Assembly: GCF_017254845.1 (NCBI RefSeq)
Contig: NZ_JAFKCU010000004.1
Span: 244,124 to 308,123 of the forward strand
Reading direction: 5' to 3'
Length of the DNA: 64,000 nucleotides
Source: Algoriphagus pacificus
GTDB lineage: Bacteria > Bacteroidota > Bacteroidia > Cytophagales > Cyclobacteriaceae
This document shows positions 23,760 through 32,426 of this stretch, in pieces. The translations under genes and the position numbers were made by a program. Position 1 is the stretch's first letter; each line of letters opens with the position of its first letter. The notes under the pieces are model-generated. The model was not told where the DNA came from. It did no database searches and saw only the letters and a list, made by a program, of their open reading frames with translations.

Positions 23760-26534
23760 TTAAATTACCACATTGATAATCTTACCAGGTACCACAATCA
23801 TTTTCTTTGGTGCTTTACCTTCCAACCATTTTTGGACGATTTCATCTGCCAAAGCAGCTTTTTCGATATCCTCTTTTGAAAGTGATAAGTCCAAATTGAG
23901 TTTAGCTCTCATTTTTCCATTGATCATTACTGGGTATTCAAATGCGCTTTCTACAAGATAGCTTTCTTCAAACTTAGGGAAAGTCGTTTCTGTAATCGAG
24001 CCAGTATGTCCCAACAAGCTCCAAAGTTCTTCCGAAATATGTGGGGCATAAGGAGAAACCAAAACAGCCAATGGTTCCAGGATTGCTCGCTTGTTGCATT
24101 TCAAAGCAGTCAGTTCATTCACGCAGATCATAAAGCTTGAAACTGAAGTATTAAAGGAGAAGTTTGCCATATCCTCTTCCATCTTCTTGATAGCTTTGTG
24201 AAGGGCTTTGTATTCTTCTTTGCTTGGTTCTGCATCAGAAACCTGAAACTCCCCAGAAGCTGCATGATATAGATTCCAAAGCTTTCTCAAGAATTTGAAA
24301 ACTCCGTCAATTCCGTTAGTATTCCAAGGTTTGAATTGCTCCAAAGGACCCAAGAACATCTCGTATAATCTTAAAGTATCTGCACCATATTTTTCAATGA
24401 TGTCATCTGGGTTGACCACATTGTATTTTGATTTGGACATCTTCTCCACCTCAGAACCGCAGATATATTTCCCGTCTTCCAAGATGAATTCAGCATCTGC
24501 CAAATCAGGTCTCCATGCTTTGAATTTCTCCAAATTCAGCTGGTCATTGTAAACGATATTCACGTCTACATGCATCGCAAACGTGTCGTATTGATCTTTT
24601 AATCCATAGCTCACGAATTGGTTGCTGCCTTTCACTCGGTAAACAAAGTTCGATCTTCCTTGGATCATTCCCTGATTGATCATCTTTTGGAATGGCTCGT
24701 CAATGCTGACTGCTCCTATATCATACAAGAACTTGGTCCAGAATCTTGAGTATAATAAGTGTCCAGTTGCATGTTCGGATCCACCGATGTACAAGTCTAC
24801 AGCACCCCAATAATCTGTTTTCGCTTTGTCGGCAAATTCAGTCTCATTTTTTGGATCGGTGTATCGGAAGAAATACCAGCTTGATCCTGCCCAGCCCGGC
24901 ATGGTACTTCTTTCCAAAGGAAATTCACCTTCAGCAGTTTTGTAGTTCCAGTCACTAGCGCGAGCCAGTGGAGGTTCACCGTCTTCAGTAGGCAAATATT
25001 TATCCACCTCAGGCAAAACCAATGGCAAATCTTTTTCTTCTATTAAATAAGGCAAGCCATCTTTGAAATAAACTGGAAGTGGCTCTCCCCAATAGCGCTG
25101 ACGAGTGAAAATCGCATCGCGCATTCTATACTGGATCTTACCTTTTCCGATGCCTTTTTCTTCCAAAAACTCGATGGCTTTGGTCATGGCATCTTTCATG
25201 TACAGATTGGAAATGAAGCCAGAATTGATGATCAAACCACCTTTTCCTGGGAATGATCCTTCTTCCATGGATCCTTCGATCACTTGTCGGATTTCCAATC
25301 CAAAATGCTTTGCAAAGTTGTAGTCACGCTCATCATGCGCTGGTACTGCCATTACTGCTCCAGTGCCGTATCCTGCCAAAACATAATCTGCCACCCAAAT
25401 CTGGATTTCTTCTCCATTGAATGGGTTGATCGCATAAGATCCTGTGAAAGCTCCGGAAATGGTTTTAACATCACTCATTCGCTCTCTTTCGGAGCGGTTT
25501 TTGGCAACTTCGATATATGCCTCGGCAGTTTCTCTTTGATCCTCGGTAATTAGCGATGCCGCCAAATCTGATTCTGGTGCCAAAGCCAAATAGGTTACTC
25601 CATATATAGTATCTACTCGGGTTGTGAATACTTTGATCGTTTCATTAGAATCTTTTACCTGAAAAATCACTTCGGCTCCAATGGATTTTCCGATCCAGTT
25701 TCGCTGCATTTCTTTGATCGGTTCTGACCAATCAATTTTTTCTAAACCTTGTAATAATCTATCGGCATAAGCAGTGATTCTCATGGACCACTGCATCATT
25801 TTTTTACGCTCTACGGGATGTCCTCCTCTTTCAGAAAATCCATCTTTTACCTCATCATTGGAAAGTACCGTTCCCAAGGCAGCGCACCAGTTTACAGTAG
25901 TTTCTGCCAAGAATGTCAAGCGATATTTGAGCAACATTTCCTGCTTTTCCCGATCAGAAAAAGCATTCCATTCAGACGCTGAAAAAATAGGAGTTTCATC
26001 ATCGCAAGCTGCATTGACTTTGGCGTTTCCTTCTTTTTCGAAGCGGGAAATCAAAGAATCTATGGACAAAGCTTTATCTGCATCATTGTCAAAGTAGCTG
26101 TTGAAAAGCTGCATGAAAATCCACTGAGTCCATTTGTAATAATCTGGATTGGAAGTTCGTACCTCTTTGCTCCAGTCAAATGCAAATCCAATATTTTTTA
26201 ATTGCTCTGTATAGCGGGCGATGTTTTGTTCGGTAGTAATAGCTGGATGTTGTCCAGTTTGAATAGCGTATTGCTCAGCTGGTAATCCAAAGCTGTCGTA
26301 ACCCATCGGGTGAAGGACGTTGAAACCTTTTAAAGCTTTGAACCTGCTGACAATATCTGAGGCGATATAACCTAGTGGATGGCCCACATGCAGTCCGGCA
26401 CCAGAAGGGTAGGGAAACATGTCCAGAGAATAGAATTTTGGTTTATCTGGATTTACCTTGGCCTCAAAAGTTGAGTTTTCCTGCCAATAGGCTTGCCATT
26501 TTTTCTCGATTTCTCTGAAGGTGTACTCCGCCAT
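23760..26534 (-). CDS. leuS: Leucyl-tRNA synthetase
   Basis: Charges tRNA-Leu with leucine in the cytoplasm. The 924-residue class I synthetase shows HVGHPLG (the HIGH motif) at 49-55, an editing CP1 domain with [15 protein letters not shown] and [15 protein letters not shown] in the middle, the tRNA-approach motif YWGEPLP, and MSKSKYNVV (KMSKS) near residue 710. The C-terminal anticodon-binding and zinc-free domains follow. It is monocistronic, with a -7 promoter element 37 nt upstream. A tRNA-Leu gene with anticodon UAG is present elsewhere in the window (55496-55577). Confidence 0.97.
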   Translation of the reverse strand: MAEYTFREIEKKWQAYWQENSTFEAKVNPDKPKFYSLDMFPYPSGAGLHVGHPLGYIASDIVSRFKALKGFNVLHPMGYDSFGLPAEQYAIQTGQHPAITTEQNIARYTEQLKNIGFAFDWSKEVRTSNPDYYKWTQWIFMQLFNSYFDNDADKALSIDSLISRFEKEGNAKVNAACDDETPIFSASEWNAFSDREKQEMLLKYRLTFLAETTVNWCAALGTVLSNDEVKDGFSERGGHPVERKKMMQWSMRITAYADRLLQGLEKIDWSEPIKEMQRNWIGKSIGAEVIFQVKDSNETIKVFTTRVDTIYGVTYLALAPESDLAASLITEDQRETAEAYIEVAKNRSERERMSDVKTISGAFTGSYAINPFNGEEIQIWVADYVLAGYGTGAVMAVPAHDERDYNFAKHFGLEIRQVIEGSMEEGSFPGKGGLIINSGFISNLYMKDAMTKAIEFLEEKGIGKGKIQYRMRDAIFTRQRYWGEPLPVYFKDGLPYLIEEKDLPLVLPEVDKYLPTEDGEPPLARASDWNYKTAEGEFPLERSTMPGWAGSSWYFFRYTDPKNETEFADKAKTDYWGAVDLYIGGSEHATGHLLYSRFWTKFLYDIGAVSIDEPFQKMINQGMIQGRSNFVYRVKGSNQFVSYGLKDQYDTFAMHVDVNIVYNDQLNLEKFKAWRPDLADAEFILEDGKYICGSEVEKMSKSKYNVVNPDDIIEKYGADTLRLYEMFLGPLEQFKPWNTNGIDGVFKFLRKLWNLYHAASGEFQVSDAEPSKEEYKALHKAIKKMEEDMANFSFNTSVSSFMICVNELTALKCNKRAILEPLAVLVSPYAPHISEELWSLLGHTGSITETTFPKFEESYLVESAFEYPVMINGKMRAKLNLDLSLSKEDIEKAALADEIVQKWLEGKAPKKMIVVPGKIINVVI

Positions 26535-26570
26535 GATTAAAGTTTTTGTGATTTTTTAGCTAAACGCCTG

Positions 26571-26578
26571 CAAAAATA
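26571..26578 (-). promoter_or_regulatory. Bacteroidota -7 promoter element of leuS
   Basis: On the minus strand the bases read TATTTTTG, matching TAnnTTTG, 37 nt before the leuS start. No -33 element at proper distance was found. Confidence 0.45.
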
Positions 26579-26707
26579 GAAAATTTGACGGGGTTTGGAA
26601 TGAAAATCCGCAAATCCTCCTGTGTAATAATTTTTAGAATTGATCAAGTTTTAGATTTAGACTCAGGACTTTTTAGTATTTTCAGACTCAACCTAACCAC
26701 CAATTAA

Positions 26708-28309
26708 ATGAAAAAATCTACCCTTTGGCGACAGGCAATTTTTGCTTGTGGCGCTATTCTGATTTCAAACTTTGCCTTAGCCCAAAAGAAATATTCTGCC
26801 AAACAAAAAGAAGCACTCAAAGCGGAAGTATCTCAATTGGTGCAGGAAGATGCCAAAATGAGCCAAGTGATGGTTGATAAGATTTTCAGTTTTGCTGAGC
26901 TAGGCTTTCAGGAAATCGAGTCGTCTAAATATCTTACTGGGATCCTTGAGGAAAATGGATTTACGATCGAAATGGGAGCTTCAGGAATTCCAACTGCTTG
27001 GTTTGCGAAATGGAGCAACGGGGAAGGTCCTGTCATAGCATTAGGTTCGGATGTAGATGATATTCCAAAAGCTTCTCAATATCCAGGAGTTGCTTACCAT
27101 AAACCAATTATAGAAGGAGCCCCTGGTCATGGGGAAGGTCACAATGCCGGAATTCCATTGAATATCACGGCAGCTTTGGCAGTGAAGAAAATTATGGAGC
27201 GCGAAAATATTGGCGGAACTCTCATTTTATGGCCAGGAATTGCTGAAGAATTAGTGGCTTCCAAAGCTTGGTTTGTTAGAGATGGGCTTTTTGATGATAT
27301 CGATATCTGTATTTTCACCCACGTAGGAAATAATCTAGGTGTGAGTTATGGTGCTTCTTCAGGAACAGGTTTGATTTCTGTTGAATATACTTTCTCAGGA
27401 GAAGCAGCGCATGCCGCAGGAGCACCCTGGAGAGGAAAAAGTGCCTTGGATGCAGCTGAGTTGATGAATGTTGGTTGGAATTATAGAAGAGAGCATTTAG
27501 ATCCTTTGAAAAGATCGCATTCCATCTTTACAGATGGTGGAGATCAGCCAAATGTTGTGCCTTCTAAAGCATCTATCTGGTATTACTTTAGAGATGTTTC
27601 TTATGAAGGAATCATGGATATGTATGATGCAGCCAACAAAATGGCTGCTGGAGCAGCCATGATGACTGATACGGAAATGACTTCAAAAATTTTGGGAACG
27701 GCTTGGCCTCGTCATTTCAATAAGGTGATTGCTGAAAAGATGTATGCAAATATTTTGCAGGTTGGGCTACCGGAGTGGTCTGAAGAAGATCAAATGCTGG
27801 CAAAGGCGGTCCAAGAAGAAGTGGGTGCAACAAGAGCGGAGGGGCTTCCAACCAAATTAGATACACTGGGCCTCCCTGTGACTCGACCAGTTTCTGGAGG
27901 TTCTGATGATATTGGAGATGTTTCTTGGGTATTGCCTACTGTTACTTTAAGATTTCCTTCAAATATTCCAGGATTGCCAGGACACCATTGGGCAAATGCG
28001 ATTGCGATGGCAACTCCTATTGCACATAAAGGAGTAACTGCTGGTGCAAAAGCAGAGGCAATGACAATTTTGGATTTCCTTTTGAATCCTGAATTAGTGG
28101 GTGAGGCTTGGGATTATTTTAAGAATGTACAGACAAAGGAGACGGAGTATAAACCAATGATTTCAGCCGAGGATGAAGCACCGATTTATCTTAATAAAAG
28201 TATTATGGACCAGTTCCGTCCTGCAATGGAGAAGTTTTATTATGACGAAACGAAATTTGATACCTATTTAGAGCAGTTGGGAGTAACTTATCCTACGCTT
28301 AAAAAATAA
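26708..28309 (+). CDS. Exported M20-family amidohydrolase/peptidase (AbgB-like)
   Basis: A 533-residue zinc-dependent amidohydrolase with a Sec signal peptide ending near ALAQ (residue 25). Metal-binding and catalytic landmarks of the M20D group are visible: ALGSDVDDIP near 115, GEGHNAG near 143, the acidic GIAEELVASK near 182, FTHVG near 203, and the HHWAN segment near 440 carrying a further His. The dimerisation domain spans about residues 220-340 with SGEAAHAAGAPWRGKSALDA. Relatives cleave amide-linked compounds such as p-aminobenzoyl-glutamate or acylated amino acids. Its periplasmic location points to nutrient processing; the substrate is unknown. Confidence 0.92.
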   Translation: MKKSTLWRQAIFACGAILISNFALAQKKYSAKQKEALKAEVSQLVQEDAKMSQVMVDKIFSFAELGFQEIESSKYLTGILEENGFTIEMGASGIPTAWFAKWSNGEGPVIALGSDVDDIPKASQYPGVAYHKPIIEGAPGHGEGHNAGIPLNITAALAVKKIMERENIGGTLILWPGIAEELVASKAWFVRDGLFDDIDICIFTHVGNNLGVSYGASSGTGLISVEYTFSGEAAHAAGAPWRGKSALDAAELMNVGWNYRREHLDPLKRSHSIFTDGGDQPNVVPSKASIWYYFRDVSYEGIMDMYDAANKMAAGAAMMTDTEMTSKILGTAWPRHFNKVIAEKMYANILQVGLPEWSEEDQMLAKAVQEEVGATRAEGLPTKLDTLGLPVTRPVSGGSDDIGDVSWVLPTVTLRFPSNIPGLPGHHWANAIAMATPIAHKGVTAGAKAEAMTILDFLLNPELVGEAWDYFKNVQTKETEYKPMISAEDEAPIYLNKSIMDQFRPAMEKFYYDETKFDTYLEQLGVTYPTLKK

Positions 28310-28315
28310 ATTGAT

Positions 28316-28359
28316 GGGTTGCAAGGATTGATCATAGATTTTCATTGCAACCCTTTTTT
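28316..28359 (+). terminator. Terminator of the M20 amidohydrolase gene
   Basis: The stem GGGTTGCAA/TTGCAACCC (9 bp) encloses a 20-nt loop and is followed by six T, 13 nt before the next start codon. Confidence 0.85.
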
Positions 28360-28371
28360 CAAATAAATGTG

Positions 28372-28809
28372 ATGATTACAGTTCGAACTGCCTCTTTTTC
28401 TGAGCTTGATGAGGTTCATCGAATGATCCCTGAGTTCCCAGATCGTGTAGCTCATGGGTTTTATGAGCAGAATTTGAAGCATAGACTTTTTTTAGCTTTA
28501 GTGGCAGAGGTAAATCATGAGGTGGCTGGTTTTAAAGTGGCGTACCAAAGTGAATCGCCAGAAGTTTTGTATTCCTGGATGGGAGGAGTACTTCCAGAAT
28601 TCAGGAAAACCGGAGTTGCCAATGCCTTGGCGGAATACCAAGAAAATTGGGCAAAGGAAAATGGATTTAAGCGGGTGTTTTTCAAAACAAGAAACCGCTT
28701 TCCCGCAATGATCAAGTTCGGACTTTCAAGAAATTTTAAAATTATCGAAGTACTTCAAAAAGGAGGGGTTCAAGATTATAGAATTGTGATGATGAAAGAC
28801 CTTATGTAG
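28372..28809 (+). CDS. GNAT-family N-acetyltransferase
   Basis: A 145-residue acetyl-CoA-dependent acetyltransferase. It starts with the GNAT strand-helix MITVRTASFSELDEVHRM; the acetyl-CoA-binding region is GVLPEFRKTGVANALAEYQENWA (motif A, R/Q-x-x-G-x-A form) near residues 70-92, followed by FKRVFFKTRNRFPAMIKFGLSRNF, in which the N-R-F-P and the A-M-I-K helix suit the RimI-like group. The frame is open upstream with a TTG at 28345, but that lies inside the terminator stem, so the ATG at 28372 is preferred. The acceptor is unknown; some relatives acetylate small molecules or proteins. Confidence 0.85.
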   Translation: MITVRTASFSELDEVHRMIPEFPDRVAHGFYEQNLKHRLFLALVAEVNHEVAGFKVAYQSESPEVLYSWMGGVLPEFRKTGVANALAEYQENWAKENGFKRVFFKTRNRFPAMIKFGLSRNFKIIEVLQKGGVQDYRIVMMKDLM

Positions 28810-28846
28810 TCTTTCCCTTTTACTTCAAAATAGCAACTTCCGATGC

Positions 28847-28881
28847 TTTGATTTTTTCCAAGGGAAAAACCCTTACCTTTG
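28847..28881 (+). promoter_or_regulatory. Bacteroidota promoter of queE
   Basis: TTTG at 28847-28850 and TACCTTTG at 28874-28881 are separated by 23 nt, at the upper end of the accepted spacing. The transcript would start at about 28887, some 10 nt before the candidate riboswitch. Confidence 0.65.
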
Positions 28882-28896
28882 CAGCTGATTTTCACC

Positions 28897-28927
28897 AGCG
28901 GTTCAATTGCCCGCTTTAACAAAAATT
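28897..28927 (+). promoter_or_regulatory. Candidate preQ1-I riboswitch in the queE leader
   Basis: A compact H-type pseudoknot fits the preQ1-I fold: P1 AGCGG/CCGCT (28897-28901 and 28911-28915), loop TTC, P2 AATT (28905-28908) with AATT (28924-28927), an unpaired C at 28910 just before the 3' strand of P1 where the ligand-pairing C lies, and an A-rich tail TTAACAAAA resembling that of the Thermoanaerobacter tengcongensis aptamer. P2 closes one nt before the ATG, so binding would hide the start region. The gene controlled, queE, makes a preQ1 precursor. The family assignment is by eye and needs a covariance-model search. Confidence 0.7.
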
Positions 28928-28928
28928 C

Positions 28929-29555
28929 ATGAAGACAGCAGAACTGATTGCAAAAGGCGAATCGCTTCCTATCATGGAGGCATTTTATACGATCCAGGGA
29001 GAAGGTAGATTCACAGGCTATCCCGCATATTTTATCCGGCTTGGAGGCTGTGATGTGGGATGTGTTTGGTGTGATGTCAAAGAATCCTGGGAAGCTGGAA
29101 AATGGCCAGTTCAATCCATTGAGAAAATCGTTTCTGAAGCAGAGAAATTCCCAGGTCGTTTGGCTGTGATCACTGGTGGCGAACCGTTGATGTATGATTT
29201 AGGTCCGTTGACTTCACTTTTGAAAGAAAAAGGATTTACTATTAATATTGAAACTTCTGGTGCCCATCCATTTTCTGGAGATTTTGATTGGGTATGTTTT
29301 TCTCCAAAAAAATTCAAAAAGCCACATTCTTCTATCTATTCAAAAGCCAACGAATTAAAAGTTGTTGTCTTTCATTCAAGTGATTTTGCGTTTGCGGAAG
29401 AGCATGCTAAGCTAGTGAAAAAAGACTGTGAATTACGAATACAACCGGAATGGAGTAAATCAGAAAAATTCACTCCTGAAATCATAAACTACACGAAAAG
29501 TCATCCAAATTGGAAAATTTCGCTGCAAACTCATAAATTTATGGACATACCCTAA
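28929..29555 (+). CDS. queE: 7-carboxy-7-deazaguanine synthase (radical SAM)
   Basis: QueE converts 6-carboxy-tetrahydropterin to 7-carboxy-7-deazaguanine in queuosine synthesis. The 208-residue enzyme is shorter than some relatives but complete. It has the radical SAM cluster as Cys41, Cys45 and Cys48 in GCDVGCVWC, the C-x3-C-x2-C spacing, and the SAM-binding ITGGEPLMY near residue 80. It follows a promoter and candidate preQ1 riboswitch and is separated by 4 nt from the OmpA-family gene, so they may share a transcript although their functions are unrelated. The pterin synthase at 48914 has the wrong motif spacing for QueD, so a QueD is probably encoded elsewhere. Confidence 0.95.
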   Translation: MKTAELIAKGESLPIMEAFYTIQGEGRFTGYPAYFIRLGGCDVGCVWCDVKESWEAGKWPVQSIEKIVSEAEKFPGRLAVITGGEPLMYDLGPLTSLLKEKGFTINIETSGAHPFSGDFDWVCFSPKKFKKPHSSIYSKANELKVVVFHSSDFAFAEEHAKLVKKDCELRIQPEWSKSEKFTPEIINYTKSHPNWKISLQTHKFMDIP

Positions 29556-29559
29556 GTCC

Positions 29560-31482
29560 ATGAGGCGAATTTTCCTTGGAATTCTATTTTTATTCACATT
29601 TAGTCTGAGTTATGCTCAGACCTATTCTATCATTGATGGAAGGGCTATTAGATTTTTTAAGGAAGCAGAAGAGCTTACGCTTTCAAGGCAATACGATCAG
29701 GCAATAAAGAAATATCAAGATGCTATCGATAGGGAAGCGTCCTTTTTAGAAGCCTACGTCAAAATGTCACAGCTACTGATCACTCAAGGCAAGCTTGAAG
29801 AAGCAAAGTCAGTGGCGGAAGCAGGTAAAAAAAGATTGGCGGGCAAAAACGCTACCATCAAAAACGTAGCTGATTTTGGATGGCTATTTTCAAATCTTTA
29901 TTTGAAAACTGGAGAATTTCAAAAAGCTTATGATGAGTTTAAAGCGGTAGACTCCTTATTTGAAGAGGATTTCAGGAATACAATCTATTACGTGGATATG
30001 AAATCTAAAATTGACTTTCTGGAATCACAATTAGGTAGATCAATGTCTATCGAAAAGGAAAAACTTGAAGATCCATTAAATGAGTTTCAACTCCAATATT
30101 TTCCTGTTTTAACCGCCGATGGGGAACAAATTCTATTTACCAAACGAGATGGAACAGGGAATTTTGACAAAGAAGATATTTTCACAGCCTTTGCAGAGCC
30201 AGATGGATCTTGGAACAAACCTGTCAGCATAGCCCAGACCATCAATTCCCAATACAATGAAGGCACCTGTTCTGTGACTGCGGATGGGAATATTCTGATT
30301 TACACTTCCTGTGATGCTCCGGACTCCGAAGGTAGCTGTGATTTATACATTGCCTATAAGGTAAATGGGAATTGGCAGCGACCAACGAACATGGGTAAAA
30401 AGGTCAATTCAAGGTCATGGGATTCGCAACCTTCATTATCAGCAGACGGTAGGATTCTGTTCTTCTCTTCCAATAGAAGAGGAGGGTATGGGGGAAATGA
30501 TATTTGGTACAGTGTGCGCCAAAACGATGGGTCTTGGTCAGATGCAAAAAATCTTGGAAACGCAGTAAACACGGCCAAAGATGAAATTTCGCCTTTCATG
30601 TTTTTTAATAATGAAATCTTATTCTTTGCCTCAGATGGCCATCAAGGGTTTGGTGGGATGGATATTTTTCTTTCTCGGGTAAAAGGAGGCGAATTTTCCT
30701 CACCGGAAAATCTAGGCCTACCAATAAATGATCACCTAGATCAGGTCGCATTGTTTATTACAGCACAAAAGGATTATGCATATTTTACCGAATTAACATC
30801 TGGAGAAAATGGAAACGACCGCTCTCTCTTGTATAGATTTAAGTTTCCTGAATCCATCTATTTAGGAGAAAATCTCACAGTTACAGGAGGTAAGGTTTTC
30901 AATTCGAAAACTGGGGAACCAATCGATGCCACACTTTCCTTGGTGTCCTTGACAAACGATAGTACCCTTTATCAATTTAAAGCAGATGGGAAAACAGGGG
31001 ATTTCATGATGTTGTATCCTGAAAAATCAATTTCTGGCCTATATGTCGAGAAGAAAGGTTTTTTACCCAAGATCTATAATGTGGAAAGAGATAAGCTTAA
31101 AAACGTGAAGGATTTGAATGTCGAGCTCGTGCCTGTAGCATCAGGTGAAGAATTTGTCTTTGAAAACATCTTCTTTGACTTTGATAAATATGCTTTGAAA
31201 GCTGAATCAATGTCCTCTTTAAAAAGATTAGTAAAGTTCCTCCAGGAGAACCCAAATGTCAATATTCTGATCACTGGTCATACTGATAATGTGGGATCAC
31301 CTAGCTACAACCAGCAATTAAGTCTCCAGCGGGCAAAAAGCGTTCAGGAATACCTGGTAAAAGAAGGAATGCATCCAGCGCGAGTGCTTGTGGAAGGTAA
31401 GGGAGACAAAGAACCGGTTGTGCCAAACAACACTGCAGAAAATCAAGCTCTCAATAGAAGAATAACAGTCAAAGTCCTGTAA
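29560..31482 (+). CDS. OmpA-family protein with TPR, PD40 propeller and CRD domains (PorE-like layout)
   Basis: A 640-residue exported protein with signal peptide MRRIFLGILFLFTFSLSYAQ. Domains in order: TPR-like helices at about 25-150 (REASFLEAYVKMSQLLITQGK), PD40/WD40-like beta-propeller repeats at about 175-425 (repeated LSADGRILFFSSNR and GGNDIWYS patterns), a carboxypeptidase-regulatory-like domain at about 440-520 and a C-terminal OmpA peptidoglycan-binding domain at about 530-640 with ILITGHTDNVGS and LSLQRAKSVQEYL. This layout equals PorE of Porphyromonas gingivalis, a T9SS component, but Bacteroidota carry several paralogues with the same layout, so PorE identity is only a possibility. 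It starts 4 nt after queE. Confidence 0.88.
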   Translation: MRRIFLGILFLFTFSLSYAQTYSIIDGRAIRFFKEAEELTLSRQYDQAIKKYQDAIDREASFLEAYVKMSQLLITQGKLEEAKSVAEAGKKRLAGKNATIKNVADFGWLFSNLYLKTGEFQKAYDEFKAVDSLFEEDFRNTIYYVDMKSKIDFLESQLGRSMSIEKEKLEDPLNEFQLQYFPVLTADGEQILFTKRDGTGNFDKEDIFTAFAEPDGSWNKPVSIAQTINSQYNEGTCSVTADGNILIYTSCDAPDSEGSCDLYIAYKVNGNWQRPTNMGKKVNSRSWDSQPSLSADGRILFFSSNRRGGYGGNDIWYSVRQNDGSWSDAKNLGNAVNTAKDEISPFMFFNNEILFFASDGHQGFGGMDIFLSRVKGGEFSSPENLGLPINDHLDQVALFITAQKDYAYFTELTSGENGNDRSLLYRFKFPESIYLGENLTVTGGKVFNSKTGEPIDATLSLVSLTNDSTLYQFKADGKTGDFMMLYPEKSISGLYVEKKGFLPKIYNVERDKLKNVKDLNVELVPVASGEEFVFENIFFDFDKYALKAESMSSLKRLVKFLQENPNVNILITGHTDNVGSPSYNQQLSLQRAKSVQEYLVKEGMHPARVLVEGKGDKEPVVPNNTAENQALNRRITVKVL

Positions 31483-32426
31483 TACCAGTGTTGAATTTAT
31501 TGTTCTGAGGGCTTAATAATTCCTAGCTTTTTCTATAAGTTCATTTAAAGAATAAAACAATTCTTGATTTTTCTATACTTTATAAGTTACTGTTCTTTTT
31601 CTAATAAGTTATTCAAGAAGACTTCGGACTTCTTATATAAAATGCTTTAACTAATTTAGCTAAAACAATGTTTTATTCGGGTTATAATAGTTAAAATTCA
31701 AATTTTACCGATTGACTATATTTTTTTACCGCTCATTTAAGCCGTAAGGTTTTTTGAATTAATTTATATTGATCAAATTTCTACCCAGTTCCCGTAAAAA
31801 ATGAATAGAAAGATTTTAAGTTTTTGGGCTTTTTCCAGAATAATGAAGTTCGAAAAAGAGTTCACGATAGGATCGATTCAATCTATGTTTTTCCTAAATG
31901 ATTAAAAATCAATGATTTTTGTATTTTCAGTCACTCTTTTTTTTAAAATGAACCAAGAATGAGAATTGATGGGCTGAATATCATTTTTCTCGATGAATTA
32001 TTAAATAAAGTGATAATTATGTAACTATTTTAATAATTAAATCTCTATTATATAGAATAATATATTGAAATAACTGATAATTAACATAATTTATATGTTT
32101 ATTTCTAATAAACACATTATAAAAAGTAGTTACTATATATTAATAAAGACATAAAATTTTTTTTATTAGAAAAAGAAAAATTTTAAAAAAAAATCTAAGT
32201 CGCTAATATGAAATTAACTTTTGTTAACAATTAATTAACAGAACAAAAAGTGTTTAAAAATCATAAATATTGGGTTTTATTTTGACTTAAATAAATAGTC
32301 GAAATAAACATTGCCTTTTTCCACTTTTTGCAGGTTGCAATTAATTAAAAACTATTCCCTACTTTTTGTGTTTCATCCTTTATAGGTCTTTATTTAGTCC
32401 TATTTAACCAAAAAAATAAACCAAAT
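31483..32426 (+). other. 944-bp AT-rich leader region upstream of susC (first set)
   Basis: No supportable coding frame is present on either strand. The region is extremely AT-rich towards its centre (about 31980-32220). It contains a weak AAGAAG/CTTCTT hairpin at 31615-31634, a short AAAAATC/GATTTTT dyad at 31914-31930 and the shared element at 32212-32240. I see no tRNA-like or obvious structured RNA. Confidence 0.6.
32212..32240 (+). promoter_or_regulatory. 29-bp element shared by both susC leaders, copy 1
   Basis: The bases are AATTAACTTTTGTTAACA, a 4-nt spacer and ATTAACA. Copy 2 at 42907-42935 is identical outside the spacer (25 of 29). TTAAC recurs three times in the same orientation at 10- and 11-bp steps, so all copies face one side of the helix. 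It ends 186 nt before the susC ATG; copy 2 ends 188 nt before its susC. It is a likely activator site; the binding protein is unknown. Confidence 0.6.
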
